Source: Nanobdellota archaeon (GTDB taxonomy: Archaea; Nanoarchaeota; Nanoarchaeia; Parvarchaeales; Parvarchaeaceae). Taken from it: 46,866 nt of DNA. The notes under the pieces were generated by a model that had not been told where the DNA came from, made no database searches, and saw only the letters and a list, made by a program, of their open reading frames with translations. The stretch's first letter is position 1. Each line of letters begins with the position of its first letter. Below, piece after piece: positions 7,275 through 15,485 of the stretch. The stretch is from contig JAKBRA010000002.1 in assembly GCA_021834945.1 (NCBI GenBank), forward strand, positions 1 through 46,866. Direction: 5' to 3'. Both the position numbers and the translations under genes were made by a program.

Positions 7275-7433
7275 GTGAGATTCTTCTATTTTGCTTTTTC
7301 TGTGATGCTTTACAATGCGTGGAATTCCGTAAAATTCTTACTGCTATTCGGGATAGGCATTGACGTATTAAATAAGAAAATAATAAGTCTGTTCTCGTTC
7401 ATACAGAAACTATACGGCATAGAAATAACATAG
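7275..7433 (+). pseudogene. Remnant of an IS transposase C terminus
   Basis: The frame ending at the TAG at 7431-7433 reads V-R-F-F-Y-F-A-F-S-V-M-L-Y-N-A-W, the hydrophobic C-terminal signature of IS4-group transposases (compare R-L-F-Y-F-V-Y-E-Q-F at the intact element). The 53 codons have no start and no catalytic residues. Upstream bases (about 7130-7274) hold scattered short transposase-like stretches in different frames with stops, such as one resembling R-F-G-x-x-E, so the gene has decayed. Otherwise 7010-7274 and 7434-7581 contain no gene I can support; a small GC-armed hairpin (CGCCA/TGGCG) spans 7460-7482. Confidence 0.55.
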
Positions 7434-7581
7434 TGGGCATGCCTTCTTAAAAACACACCCGCCATAATTAATTAATTTGGCGTTCATTGTAAAATCTGTA
7501 ACTTGACCATTAAGAAAGCATATTTTTCCCGATATAGTTGTTGGCATTTAATTTTATAAACCTTTGTAATTAATAACTCTT

Positions 7582-8723
7582 TCAAACTTTCTTTATGTAT
7601 ATATCGCTCTTTGGTTTTTTAAGTATATAATAAAAAAATGTTAATGAATAGTATATCGTAACTGGGATTTGAAGTATTAACATAAGTATATGATATCTCA
7701 ATTTTTTTATGTAGTATGCTGCATATTGGTACAATCCAAAAGACACTATTAAATTAAAAGTAGTTAGATAAAACAATATTGGGTAGATGCTGGGCCTAGC
7801 CAAAAGAACATATACCCAGATTCCTAAACCAAGAGCCATCGCCCAGCCCATTGAATACTGATACGCAAACCAAGCCGTCGCACTTTTATGCAGTTTATAA
7901 CTAAGTTTAGTCGATTCAAAAAAGTGGTGATGCCAACGCCTTCTTTGATTATAAAAGTCTCTTGTGCTTGTAGGCGGAGCTATGTATATGCCCCCTGGTA
8001 TAAAATCAAATTTATAACCTTTAGCATAGATATTTTGGCCCATTATAAAATCTTCGGCGACTGTAGGTTGATAATCCCAACCAATTTCTTCTTCTACATC
8101 GGCCCTTATTACTAATCCCTCTCCATGCACTCCGAAAGGCGTTCCTCTCGAATTAAAAAATGCACAATAAGTATCGCAATCTACTACTCTACCAAAATCA
8201 GCTAAAGTAGAAAAAAGATGATGCCCATAAGCTCTAAGTCTTATAGCACCCTGCCCAGCTTCAGCTGTCATCCCCATTACATATTCTAAATATTTTTTCG
8301 AAACTACGGAATCGTCATCTAAATGGACTATGTAGGTCTCCTTGCCGTATCCTTCTTTTTTAAGCCATTCAGAAAAAAAATGCAGGGCCCTATGTTTCGA
8401 TTTAGAATGATTATTAGTTTTGTAGTCCTTTGGAACAACTATAGACTTTACACCGTAATCTGTTTTATTATCGTATTCAACTAAACACATGATATCTAAA
8501 TTTTTAAAACCGTAGGATTTAAGTTGTTTTATAATATGAAAGACCACATCATCGGCTTTTCCTAAGGTAGCAATTACGGCTATTATATGCCGATTAGGTT
8601 TGGGGGGGGTATTTTTTTGTTTAGAACTTTTCTATTACGTATAATGAGCACTAATTGAAAAAGAGTAAAAGGTGTGGTGACAACAACAAAAAATATGAAC
8701 AGCCCTTCTAATATTATATTCAT
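7582..8723 (-). CDS. Family 2 glycosyltransferase (egghead-like), interrupted by a frameshift at C8
   Basis: Two minus-strand frames form one gene. From the ATG at 8723 comes a membrane helix (M-N-I-I-L-E-G-L-F-I-F-F-V-V-V) and a basic linker ending K-K-I-P-P-P. The main frame then supplies N-R-H-I-I-A-V-I-A-T-L-G-K, the GT2 start, followed by H-L-D-D-D-S (DxD), V-A-E-D-F (catalytic base) and Q-R-R-R-W, then several C-terminal membrane helices. These motifs and the layout recall egghead-type processive GT2 enzymes. The frames fail to join because the tract at 8602-8609 has eight bases; nine (or six) would give about 380 (379) residues. A GTG at 8547 lies inside the domain and is not a likely start. 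Phase variation, slippage, decay or sequencing error are all possible. Confidence 0.75.
8602..8609 (-). repeat. Homopolymer of eight C (minus strand) inside the glycosyltransferase gene
   Basis: Eight G on the plus strand, closely followed by seven T at 8612-8618, separate the N-terminal and main frames of the glycosyltransferase. In this AT-rich region such a run is conspicuous, and its length decides whether the gene is in frame. Confidence 0.8.
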
Positions 8724-8743
8724 TTGAAATAGAGAATATTTAT

Positions 8744-8754
8744 GTTATATAAAG
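8744..8754 (-). promoter_or_regulatory. TATA box for the glycosyltransferase
   Basis: On the minus strand CTTTATATAAC is centred about 27 bases before the ATG at 8723. This supports 8723, not 8547, as the true start and indicates a leaderless mRNA. Confidence 0.65.
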
Positions 8755-9188
8755 TTTGCTTTTATTAATAATTTGTAAATTTAATATATAAAGAAGTAAT
8801 CTGGATCTCAGCCCAATCCGATTAGTGAGCACGATACTGCTAATTTAAAGAAATTCTTTAATTTGTGTGTATTAAAGTTGAAATTAGATTAAACAAACAA
8901 TTTATTACCCAATATCCCCTTGAACTCAAATCCAATTAATTATTGTTTCCTAATGCCTCGAACTCTCGAGAATTTCTCCCAAAATTAAACTCAATAATTA
9001 TTGATATTTTACCGAAATAGCCTCGGGGTATAGTAGAAGTTACCTTGAAAATGTCCTTATATGATTGATATGTCTATTCGACACTACTTTGGAATCGTAT
9101 TACGATATTTATGGTATTTTTGGAAGGTGGGAAATTAAGAATGAGATATCCTATACCCCGGCATTCTAAGGGATATATTTCGAAAGGC
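8755..9188. other. AT-rich intergenic stretch without recognisable genes
   Basis: No convincing coding frame is present. The most regular structure is a near-perfect palindrome at 8845-8861 (TTAAAGAA, one base, TTCTTTAA). The region separates divergent promoters of the glycosyltransferase and the dehydrogenase. Confidence 0.5.
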
Positions 9189-9198
9189 TTTTATATAA
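9189..9198 (+). promoter_or_regulatory. TATA box that fixes the dehydrogenase start
   Basis: TTTTATATAA is centred about 25 bases before the ATG at 9219. An upstream in-frame start near 9111 would put this TATA box inside the coding region, so 9219 is preferred. Confidence 0.65.
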
Positions 9199-9218
9199 TA
9201 ACATATATCTTATACGAT

Positions 9219-10208
9219 ATGAAAGCATGGGTTCTAAGTAAAAACGGTATAGACAATTTGAATTTAAAGGAAATTCAAAAACCAGAAGTTAAAGAGGGCC
9301 AGGTTCTTGTAAAAGTAAAGGCACTTGGATTGAATCCAGTAGATTCAATGGTGATTGATTCAATACCTGTAAACGCAGAAAAAATCCCTGGAGCAGAATT
9401 TGCCGGTGAAATAGAAGAGGTAGGGCAGGGCGTAAAAGAATTAAAGAAGGGGGATAGAGTAAGCATTTACAACAGGTACTTTGACGGAACATGTTCTTAC
9501 TGCAAAAGTGGAAATGAAATGCTCTGCGATAATGGATACATATTCAGCATAGGATCAAATGGTGGATTGGCAGAATACATTGCTGTTGATCAAAAGAACG
9601 CATTCAAACTGCCTGCTTCAGTTGATTTTGAATTAGCTGCGAGTTTACCGGTAGCTGCGCTTACCTCTTACAATGCTTTAGAAAGAGCAAAAGTACAGAA
9701 AAATGAATTTGTTGTTGTAGTCGGTGCTTCAGGAAACACGGGCATATTTGCGCTTCAATTTGCTAAAATACTTGGTGCAAAGACTATTGCTGTTTCAAGC
9801 AAGGACTGGGTAAAGGATTTCGGTGCAGACTATGTGGTTGGATATGAAAACGCGTTAGAAGAAGTAAGAAAAATAACTAATTCAAAGATGGCAGACGCAG
9901 TAGTAGAATCAATAGGGGAGAAATTCTGGGATTTAGGTTATTCTCTTTTGGGCAAAAATGGTAGGATGGTTGCATTTGGAACAGAAACGGGCAGCAATGC
10001 AAAAATAGATATTTCACAGCTTTATTCAAAACAGCTTAGTATATTGGGTTCAACAGGAGGATCCGTGAGACAATTTTCTGAAGTAGTAAAAAACTCAAAA
10101 GACTTGAAGGTTAAAGTCTGGAAAAAATTCAGCTTACAGGAAGCAAAGGATGCATTCAAGGAAAATAACAGCAAAGAAAAGAGTGGGAGAGTTATAATAG
10201 AGTTATAG
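9219..10208 (+). CDS. Medium-chain dehydrogenase/quinone-reductase-like oxidoreductase
   Basis: The 329-residue protein starts M-K-A-W-V-L-S-K-N-G. The N-terminal GroES-like domain includes G-A-E-F-A-G-E-I-E-E-V-G and a C-S-Y-C-x7-C cluster, part of the structural zinc lobe of zinc alcohol dehydrogenases. The catalytic zinc Cys is replaced (L-N-P-V-D-S), as in quinone reductases. The Rossmann part has V-V-G-A-S-G-N-T-G for NAD(P)H. It reduces or oxidises a carbonyl or quinone with NAD(P)H; the substrate cannot be told. It is a single gene with its own leaderless promoter. Confidence 0.85.
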   Translation: MKAWVLSKNGIDNLNLKEIQKPEVKEGQVLVKVKALGLNPVDSMVIDSIPVNAEKIPGAEFAGEIEEVGQGVKELKKGDRVSIYNRYFDGTCSYCKSGNEMLCDNGYIFSIGSNGGLAEYIAVDQKNAFKLPASVDFELAASLPVAALTSYNALERAKVQKNEFVVVVGASGNTGIFALQFAKILGAKTIAVSSKDWVKDFGADYVVGYENALEEVRKITNSKMADAVVESIGEKFWDLGYSLLGKNGRMVAFGTETGSNAKIDISQLYSKQLSILGSTGGSVRQFSEVVKNSKDLKVKVWKKFSLQEAKDAFKENNSKEKSGRVIIEL

Positions 10209-10343
10209 AGCTTAAAAGATAGCTAATGTTTCTCTTGACCTATCATTAATTTTTACTTAACAATATTTTATTTGCCACGGTAAATACAGCAATGCTTTTT
10301 GTGTTTAGTCTTATATAAAATATATCACTTTATAATAGTAAAG

Positions 10344-10354
10344 TATTTATATAA
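10344..10354 (+). promoter_or_regulatory. TATA box for the TraB-like gene
   Basis: TATTTATATAA is centred about 25 bases before the ATG at 10374, again the leaderless spacing. Confidence 0.6.
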
Positions 10355-10373
10355 CCTTTATCTATAGATATAA

Positions 10374-10946
10374 ATGAAAAAGTTATCTGAGATAATATCT
10401 AAAGTACCTAAAACACTGACAGGCAAAAAGGAAGTAATAATAGTCGGAGAAGAGCACCCAAATTTAGAGCATAAATACAGGGAAATGGAAATACTTGAGA
10501 GATACAAGCCAGCTTACCTTTTGTGGGAAGGATACAAAGAAGGAAAAATTGATGAGAAGGGAATGTTACTGTACAATAAAGCAAGAGAAAATGGAACGGA
10601 GATAATAAACCATGACATTGATTTTAAAGGCAGGCTTCCTTTCACAAAAGAGTTAAACGAGCTTGATAGAAACCATTACACTGACTTTAAAAAAGAGGAG
10701 GAAAGAATTGAAAAATCAAAGTATTATCTGGAAAAGTACGACTCTTGGATAGACGCTATAAATCCTAAAAGAGAACAGTACATGTTTGATAACATAAAAA
10801 AATACGTAGAAAAAAACAATTACAATGAAAAACCGATAGTAGTTGTAACTGGAAGAAACCATCTCAAAGGAATATCAGAAAAACTTGATAATGAGGGGAT
10901 AAGTTACAAGAAAATCGACCTTTCTTCATATAAAAAAAGATATTAG
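10374..10946 (+). CDS. TraB/ChaN-like (TIKI superfamily) protein
   Basis: The 190-residue soluble protein has the order of motifs of this superfamily: V-G-E-E-H-P-N at 24-30, then L-E-H-K-Y-R-E-M-E, K-P-A-Y-L-L-W-E-G at 45-53, an internal R-E-Q-Y-M-F-D-N-I, and a late V-T-G-R-N-H-L-K-G-I. The conserved Glu/His residues are thought to form a hydrolase site in TIKI-type members; archaeal members are uncharacterised. There is no membrane segment. Assignment rests on motif order and would be confirmed by an HMM search. Confidence 0.6.
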   Translation: MKKLSEIISKVPKTLTGKKEVIIVGEEHPNLEHKYREMEILERYKPAYLLWEGYKEGKIDEKGMLLYNKARENGTEIINHDIDFKGRLPFTKELNELDRNHYTDFKKEEERIEKSKYYLEKYDSWIDAINPKREQYMFDNIKKYVEKNNYNEKPIVVVTGRNHLKGISEKLDNEGISYKKIDLSSYKKRY

Positions 10947-10983
10947 AGAAAAGGCAAGAGCAGGCTAATTTCAAGAAAAAAAT

Positions 10984-11721
10984 TCAATTTTTACTCATGA
11001 TTCTTTCAAAATCAGATATATCGTTTATTATCAGATCTGGCTCATACTTACTGTTTTCATTTGATCGTATGTAGCCTGTAAACAGAACTGCCTTCATCCC
11101 CGATTCTTTTGCGTTCTGTATGTCTAAATCAGGCCTGTCTCCCACCATTATTATGTCCTTTGTGCTTAATCCTAAAAGTTTCGCAGTTTCTATGAATGGT
11201 TTAACGCCATCTTTTGCCTTTGAGAATGGTATTGTCTCTCCAGCTATTACTATGATATCAAAATAGTTGTGGAATGGAACCCTATTTATCCTTTCAGCCT
11301 TTAAGCCGTTTACGGAATCCCTCTCGCTTAAAAGCGCCAGTTTTTTACCTTCTTGTTTAAGTTTTCTTAGCAAACCTTCTGTTTTACTTGAAAATTTCTG
11401 GTTCTCTAATACATAGTTATAGAATACCTGCTTGTAATGCTCTTTTTCTTCCTCACCTAATTTTATTGACTCCCTGCTTGCTATGAGCGGTATCCATTCT
11501 GCATGATCATATGATGTCTTTGATTTGGACAATTCCGCTATCTTTTCTTGCTGGAAAACATTTGCTTCGGAAATAAGCTTTTCTTTGTCTACGTTGAATT
11601 TTTCGGCCATTTCAGAAAAGACTCTATTATATGCCTCGGATACCGTTGTTTTTGTATCGACCAAGGTGTTATCAAAATCAAACACCACTCCCTTAAAATC
11701 AATTCTGCTCTTAGTAAGCAT
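10984..11721 (-). CDS. HAD-superfamily hydrolase (phosphatase)
   Basis: The 245-residue protein shows all HAD motifs: V-V-F-D-F-D-N-T-L-V-D-T (nucleophile and acid Asp), L-A-L-L-S-E-R-D (motif II), K-D-G-V-K-P (motif III Lys), and M-V-G-D-R-P-D-L-D (motif IV acids). The helical cap lies between motifs I and II, as in phosphoglycolate phosphatase-like enzymes. It should remove phosphate from a small cytosolic metabolite; the substrate is not evident. It is convergent with the TraB-like gene, 37 bases away. Confidence 0.85.
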   Translation of the reverse strand: MLTKSRIDFKGVVFDFDNTLVDTKTTVSEAYNRVFSEMAEKFNVDKEKLISEANVFQQEKIAELSKSKTSYDHAEWIPLIASRESIKLGEEEKEHYKQVFYNYVLENQKFSSKTEGLLRKLKQEGKKLALLSERDSVNGLKAERINRVPFHNYFDIIVIAGETIPFSKAKDGVKPFIETAKLLGLSTKDIIMVGDRPDLDIQNAKESGMKAVLFTGYIRSNENSKYEPDLIINDISDFERIMSKN

Positions 11722-11784
11722 TAATTATTTAAGATATGTGCTCGTTATTAAGCTTTTCTTTCTGTAAAGGATAGTAAAGTGACT

Positions 11785-12876
11785 TCATTTGTAGAAAGGT
11801 ATTATGATAAGGATTATTTCAATTACAAATAGAAGTATGACTATCCATTCTAAAAATGAACTTGTGTCCTCTGATACCTGGCTCTGTATAAAACTGCGTA
11901 TGTTTACCAGCATTTCAAATGTCGTTTCCAGCCTTTTTGCTAGGTCAGTAAGACGGAAAGCATCTGAAAGAAGGGAGTAAAGCCTGGCAAGATACCACTC
12001 ACCAAAGCTCATAATTATCTGGTTTATGCCTTCGACAAGATCCTTGTACTCTGCGTAGAAATCGCTTATCTCCTTGCTTAGCTTTATCAAATTCCTTCTG
12101 GTGAATACCATATAAATCGGATTCCTGCTCATGTTTAGGAAACGGCTATTTACGGTGTCTATCATCTTGTTCACTTCATTCTGGTATACCCTGTATTCCA
12201 AAAGTTGTATGTTTGCTGTATCAGCAACCATTATTTCATTCTCATAATTGCTTGTGTTTGATGTAAGAAACATAGCATCCCAGTCAACTATGACTGAATC
12301 GCAGCCGTAGTATGACAAATTCCTCTTTATAGTATTTGTAACATATTCCTTTGAAAGTTCTTTGTAATTCTGTTCATCCAGCAATATACCTGCAATTAGC
12401 TCCTTGTTTTTTTCTACAAAGTTATCGGCACATTGCTCTAAGAAGTATGACCTATACATCTCGAATATTCTCTTTTCCTTTATCTGCATGCGCTTTGAAA
12501 GTGTTTTTTCTATTCTAACTTTAGTGTCCTCTGCCAGTTCCTTAAACCTATTTTCAAATCTTTTATCAAAGGTTATACTCTCCAGCAAAGCCGTATTAAG
12601 ATTTGAAAGAGAGGAACGAACTCTAACGGCCATTGCACCAACAGAGTAGATTACGCATTGAATGTTCACTGGAATCGTTATGCTGTCGAATTTCACTTCT
12701 TTTTTACCCGCATTAATTATTAAAGGAAGCTCAAACGGGTTTAGTCCCTCCGGCACCGCTTTTCCATACTCATAAAAAGAGAATTCCTCCGCTCCCTTGA
12801 AATAGTTCTTTACTTGCTCTAGGTTTATTTCATCCGCAAAATCGTAAAAATAGCTGTAGATTATCTCTCCTTTCAT
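11785..12876 (-). CDS. RMD1/YagE (DUF155) family membrane protein
   Basis: The 363-residue protein is soluble and helix-rich, with a single C-terminal membrane segment. The C-terminal third fits the DUF155 pattern: a long helical stretch (A-R-L-Y-S-L-L-S-D-A-F-R-L, then T-F-E-M-L-V-N-I-R-S-F), then S-S-F-L-E-W-I-V-I-L-L-F-V-I-E-I before the end. Eukaryotic members (Rmd1, RMND1) sit in mitochondrial membranes. In prokaryotes the role is unknown. The N-terminal half is less conserved and may be a distinct domain. It has a TATA-like element on the minus strand at 12898-12908. Confidence 0.65.
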   Translation of the reverse strand: MKGEIIYSYFYDFADEINLEQVKNYFKGAEEFSFYEYGKAVPEGLNPFELPLIINAGKKEVKFDSITIPVNIQCVIYSVGAMAVRVRSSLSNLNTALLESITFDKRFENRFKELAEDTKVRIEKTLSKRMQIKEKRIFEMYRSYFLEQCADNFVEKNKELIAGILLDEQNYKELSKEYVTNTIKRNLSYYGCDSVIVDWDAMFLTSNTSNYENEIMVADTANIQLLEYRVYQNEVNKMIDTVNSRFLNMSRNPIYMVFTRRNLIKLSKEISDFYAEYKDLVEGINQIIMSFGEWYLARLYSLLSDAFRLTDLAKRLETTFEMLVNIRSFIQSQVSEDTSSFLEWIVILLFVIEIILIIIPFYK

Positions 12877-12897
12877 AAAGGATGATTTAGGACTGCT

Positions 12898-12956
12898 TTA
12901 ATTATATACTTGCCTCATATTTTATTAATCACTTGCTGATAAACATTTTTATATAA
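12898..12956. promoter_or_regulatory. Divergent promoter pair (RMD1-like and zincin genes)
   Basis: On the minus strand AGTATATAATT at 12898-12908 lies about 27 bases from the start at 12876. On the plus strand TTTTTATATAA at 12946-12956 lies 25 bases from the ATG at 12976. Both fit leaderless transcripts. Confidence 0.6.
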
Positions 12957-12975
12957 TTTAAAATCTAAAAAGGAA

Positions 12976-13647
12976 ATGAAAAACAAAGACCTAAACAAAA
13001 TACTGAAAGACGGCACGGAGTACAAACGCTTCTTATTTGAAAATTTTGGCATAAAAGAGGATATTCAAATCGTAAAAAATGTGCTTCCTTACTACATTTA
13101 CAGCATGGCATATTCTGTAGGACGCAACAAAATATGGGTATCAAATGAAACTAAGCGTATAATGTACATCATAGCAGAGAAGGATGAACTTAAAGAACTT
13201 AGAGAAGGATGCAGGTTCATAATACAGCATGAGCTGGGGCATTCTCATGATGTAAAAGACAAAAATAAAAACGTCAGGGACTATTTCCACAGGCTACTTT
13301 ACATTAACAGCGGAAATTACACCATAGACTGCTTTCCGGAATCGGAAGCAACAAGGTATGCGCTTTCAAAATCAAACAACTACATAGAAGCGCTTGCAGG
13401 GTTCTTAGCCATATCTACCTTTTTATACAAAACGGATGTAAAAACAAGCATAGAAGTATACTCTGAACATTTCTCAAACTCAAATATAAAGGAGGAGGAA
13501 AAAAGAATGGTTTTGAATTCTTTAAGCAGTTTCAAACTTTCCGATGAAAACTATGAAAAAATATTGAGGAAGACGGAGATATATCTGGGTAAATTAAATG
13601 ACAAGCTTGCAAGAAGCCTTCTGTATAAAGTAAGGAATAAAAACTAA
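12976..13647 (+). CDS. Zincin-like putative metalloprotease
   Basis: The 223-residue soluble protein contains I-I-Q-H-E-L-G-H-S-H-D, a HExxH zinc motif (His85, Glu86, His89). About 35 residues later C-F-P-E-S-E-A-T-R-Y-A-L could supply the third ligand (Glu) in gluzincin style. There is no signal peptide or membrane helix, so it would be intracellular or act by an unusual route. The family is not one I can name, so a protease function is inferred from the motif only. Confidence 0.6.
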   Translation: MKNKDLNKILKDGTEYKRFLFENFGIKEDIQIVKNVLPYYIYSMAYSVGRNKIWVSNETKRIMYIIAEKDELKELREGCRFIIQHELGHSHDVKDKNKNVRDYFHRLLYINSGNYTIDCFPESEATRYALSKSNNYIEALAGFLAISTFLYKTDVKTSIEVYSEHFSNSNIKEEEKRMVLNSLSSFKLSDENYEKILRKTEIYLGKLNDKLARSLLYKVRNKN

Positions 13648-13663
13648 AAAGCAAAGATAAGAT

Positions 13664-14161
13664 TTATGCTTTTAAGTAATGGTTTATGAATACTCCGTAA
13701 CATTCATCGTTTGGAAGGAATCTCCTTACAACTTTTTCCCAACCTTTGCTTCCCACCAAACTTCTTACCAGACTAGAGCTTACAACTGACAGATCCTCTG
13801 GCGGTATGAGGAAAATTGTTGTTATCTTTTCATTCAATCTGCTATTTATATATTGTATCCCTTTTTCATATTCTAAGTCAGTTTCCGTTCTTATGCCCCT
13901 TATTATATAAGAAGCGTTTATCTTGACGGCATAGTCTACCAAAAGTTCTCCTTTGAATGAGTCTACCCTTACGTTTTTATAGTCTTTTGTCGCAGAAAAA
14001 AGCATTTTCTTCTTTTCCTCCAGTGAAAAGTCCTCCTTTTTCTGCTGGTTCTCGCCTACTGCAACTACCAATTTATCAAACAATTCTGCAGCCCTTTTTA
14101 TAACCCACTCATGCCCTATGGTTATAGGATCAAAGCTGCCTGCATAGACTGCCTTTTTCAT
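13664..14161 (-). CDS. coaD: Phosphopantetheine adenylyltransferase, bacterial CoaD type
   Basis: The 165-residue protein aligns end to end with bacterial CoaD: Y-A-G-S-F-D-P-I-T-I-G-H (nucleotidyltransferase HxGH-like motif), F-S-L-E-E-K-K-K-M-L, Y-I-I-R-G-I-R-T-E-T-D-L-E-Y-E, and V-V-S-S-S-L-V-R-S-L. It adenylates 4-phosphopantetheine to dephospho-CoA. Most archaea use a different, distantly related PPAT, so the bacterial type suggests horizontal transfer into this lineage. A TATA-like TTTTTTAAA on the minus strand lies about 29 bases upstream. Confidence 0.9.
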   Translation of the reverse strand: MKKAVYAGSFDPITIGHEWVIKRAAELFDKLVVAVGENQQKKEDFSLEEKKKMLFSATKDYKNVRVDSFKGELLVDYAVKINASYIIRGIRTETDLEYEKGIQYINSRLNEKITTIFLIPPEDLSVVSSSLVRSLVGSKGWEKVVRRFLPNDECYGVFINHYLKA

Positions 14162-14283
14162 AGTATATTTAATGCAGACCGATTTAAAAAAGCTAAGGTG
14201 TTTTTCATGAACGGCATTTATTAGTTAATGAAACTTAATCACTAAATAAAAAAGTTTAATACTTTGCAAACTTATTTGACGTT

Positions 14284-14802
14284 ATGAAAGAGTTCTCTGG
14301 AAAGCGTTTTCAGGTAGAAACAAAGAAAGTGAAACTACCAAACGGCCACATAATGAGACTTGAGAAGGTAAGCTCTAAGGAAATAGCGCTTGTTTTGCCT
14401 ATAGTTAATAATGACAAAATTGCGGTAATAAAGCAATACAGGCCCGCAATAAAAAAATGGCTTTATGAATTCCCTGCAGGGTTAATCGAAAGAAATGAAA
14501 CTCCAATAAAGGCAGCAAGGCGCGAGCTTGAAGAGGAAACTGGGCTTATATGCAAAAATATAAAAAAGGCAGGAGGCATGTTTACTTCTCCCGGTTTTTC
14601 AAACGAGTTCATGCACATATTTTTAGCTGATTGCACTGTTGGAGGAAAGCAAAACCTTGAGCCAGCGGAGAACATAATTGTTCGTTTAATACCTGCCAAA
14701 AAAATAATTTATATGGTAAAGAAGGGCATGTTTGTTAATGGCCCTGCACTAAGTGCAATATTATTTGGATTGATTTACAGAAAGGATTTGCCACTGAAAT
14801 AA
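14284..14802 (+). CDS. Nudix hydrolase, ADP-ribose pyrophosphatase-like
   Basis: The 172-residue protein carries a complete Nudix box at about 66-88: G-L-I-E-R-N-E at its start and R-E-L-E-E-E-T-G-L at its end. The upstream stretch Q-Y-R-P-A-I-K-K-W-L-Y-E-F-P-A-G is typical of ADP-ribose pyrophosphatases, which split ADP-ribose into AMP and ribose 5-phosphate. The start ATG at 14284 has a TATA-like AAGTTTAATAC about 26 bases before it. Another nucleoside-diphosphate substrate is possible. Confidence 0.85.
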   Translation: MKEFSGKRFQVETKKVKLPNGHIMRLEKVSSKEIALVLPIVNNDKIAVIKQYRPAIKKWLYEFPAGLIERNETPIKAARRELEEETGLICKNIKKAGGMFTSPGFSNEFMHIFLADCTVGGKQNLEPAENIIVRLIPAKKIIYMVKKGMFVNGPALSAILFGLIYRKDLPLK

Positions 14803-14828
14803 TAAATTTTTAAAAACAACTAAAGGGT

Positions 14829-15302
14829 TTATGTGCTTTTTCCTGCTATGGTGCCGGTTGTGTTATAAGTAGCTTTAAGGCTAGATGACACATCTGAGTA
14901 CTCCAGTACTGAAGCGAAACGAAAGGTCACCGCAGGAGCCGGACAGCTTATGCCTTTTATGTTGATGTTGTAAAAATGGCCTCTTATTACCTGCATATTA
15001 TTCAAATTAAAGGTTCCTGAAGTAATGTTGGAGCCAAGCGCAGACGTGAAGGTTATCTGTTTAAGATAACCGTACTCAACATTTCCTGAAAATAAAACCT
15101 GCATGCTGAAGGTCAGCTCTGTTGAATTGCATATAGCCGCGGATATTGAGAATGGAGAAAAGCCTGTAGAAGTCGGTGTAACGGATCTGCTTGGGCTGAA
15201 AACGCCCATTGAATAAAGAAAAACCATGACCACAACTATTATCAAAACCGCCCAGCCATAAGTCATCATGTATTCTATAGCGGCTTGGGCACGTTTTGCC
15301 AT
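14829..15302 (-). CDS. Class III signal-peptide pilin/archaellin-like protein
   Basis: The 157-residue protein starts M-A-K-R-A-Q-A-A-I-E-Y-M-M-T-Y-G-W, followed by a hydrophobic stretch (about 18-33). This is the class III (type IV pilin-like) signal common in DPANN genomes, cut by a prepilin peptidase before the Q. The remainder is a Ser/Thr-rich beta domain with two separated Cys (A-I-C-N and I-S-C-P) that may form a disulfide. The adjacent protein at 15486-15974 is a paralog with the same layout. It probably forms or decorates a surface filament. Confidence 0.8.
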   Translation of the reverse strand: MAKRAQAAIEYMMTYGWAVLIIVVVMVFLYSMGVFSPSRSVTPTSTGFSPFSISAAICNSTELTFSMQVLFSGNVEYGYLKQITFTSALGSNITSGTFNLNNMQVIRGHFYNINIKGISCPAPAVTFRFASVLEYSDVSSSLKATYNTTGTIAGKST

Positions 15303-15485
15303 TTTAAATATAGGCTTTAAATAAATTAAAAGCTTTGCTAGAATAATTTGTCAAGAAAAGTTTTGGATATTTTAAAGACCTTCTAAAAATTGCAAAGAAT
15401 GATTCTTTTAGAATTCTTAATAGTTTAACAATTAAATCTAATCCTTTAAAAACAGAAAGAAAAAAATAAAAAAATCAAATCATTT

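Noticed and set aside
7582..8547. A separate 321-residue glycosyltransferase starting at the GTG at 8547
   Set aside because: The GTG lies inside the GT2 domain (after A-V-I-A-T-L-G-K-A-D-D), and the real N terminus lies upstream in another frame with a good TATA box.
8845..8861. Palindrome TTAAAGAA/TTCTTTAA as a transcription terminator
   Set aside because: Archaeal termination does not need such a hairpin, and short AT palindromes are expected in this AT-rich stretch.
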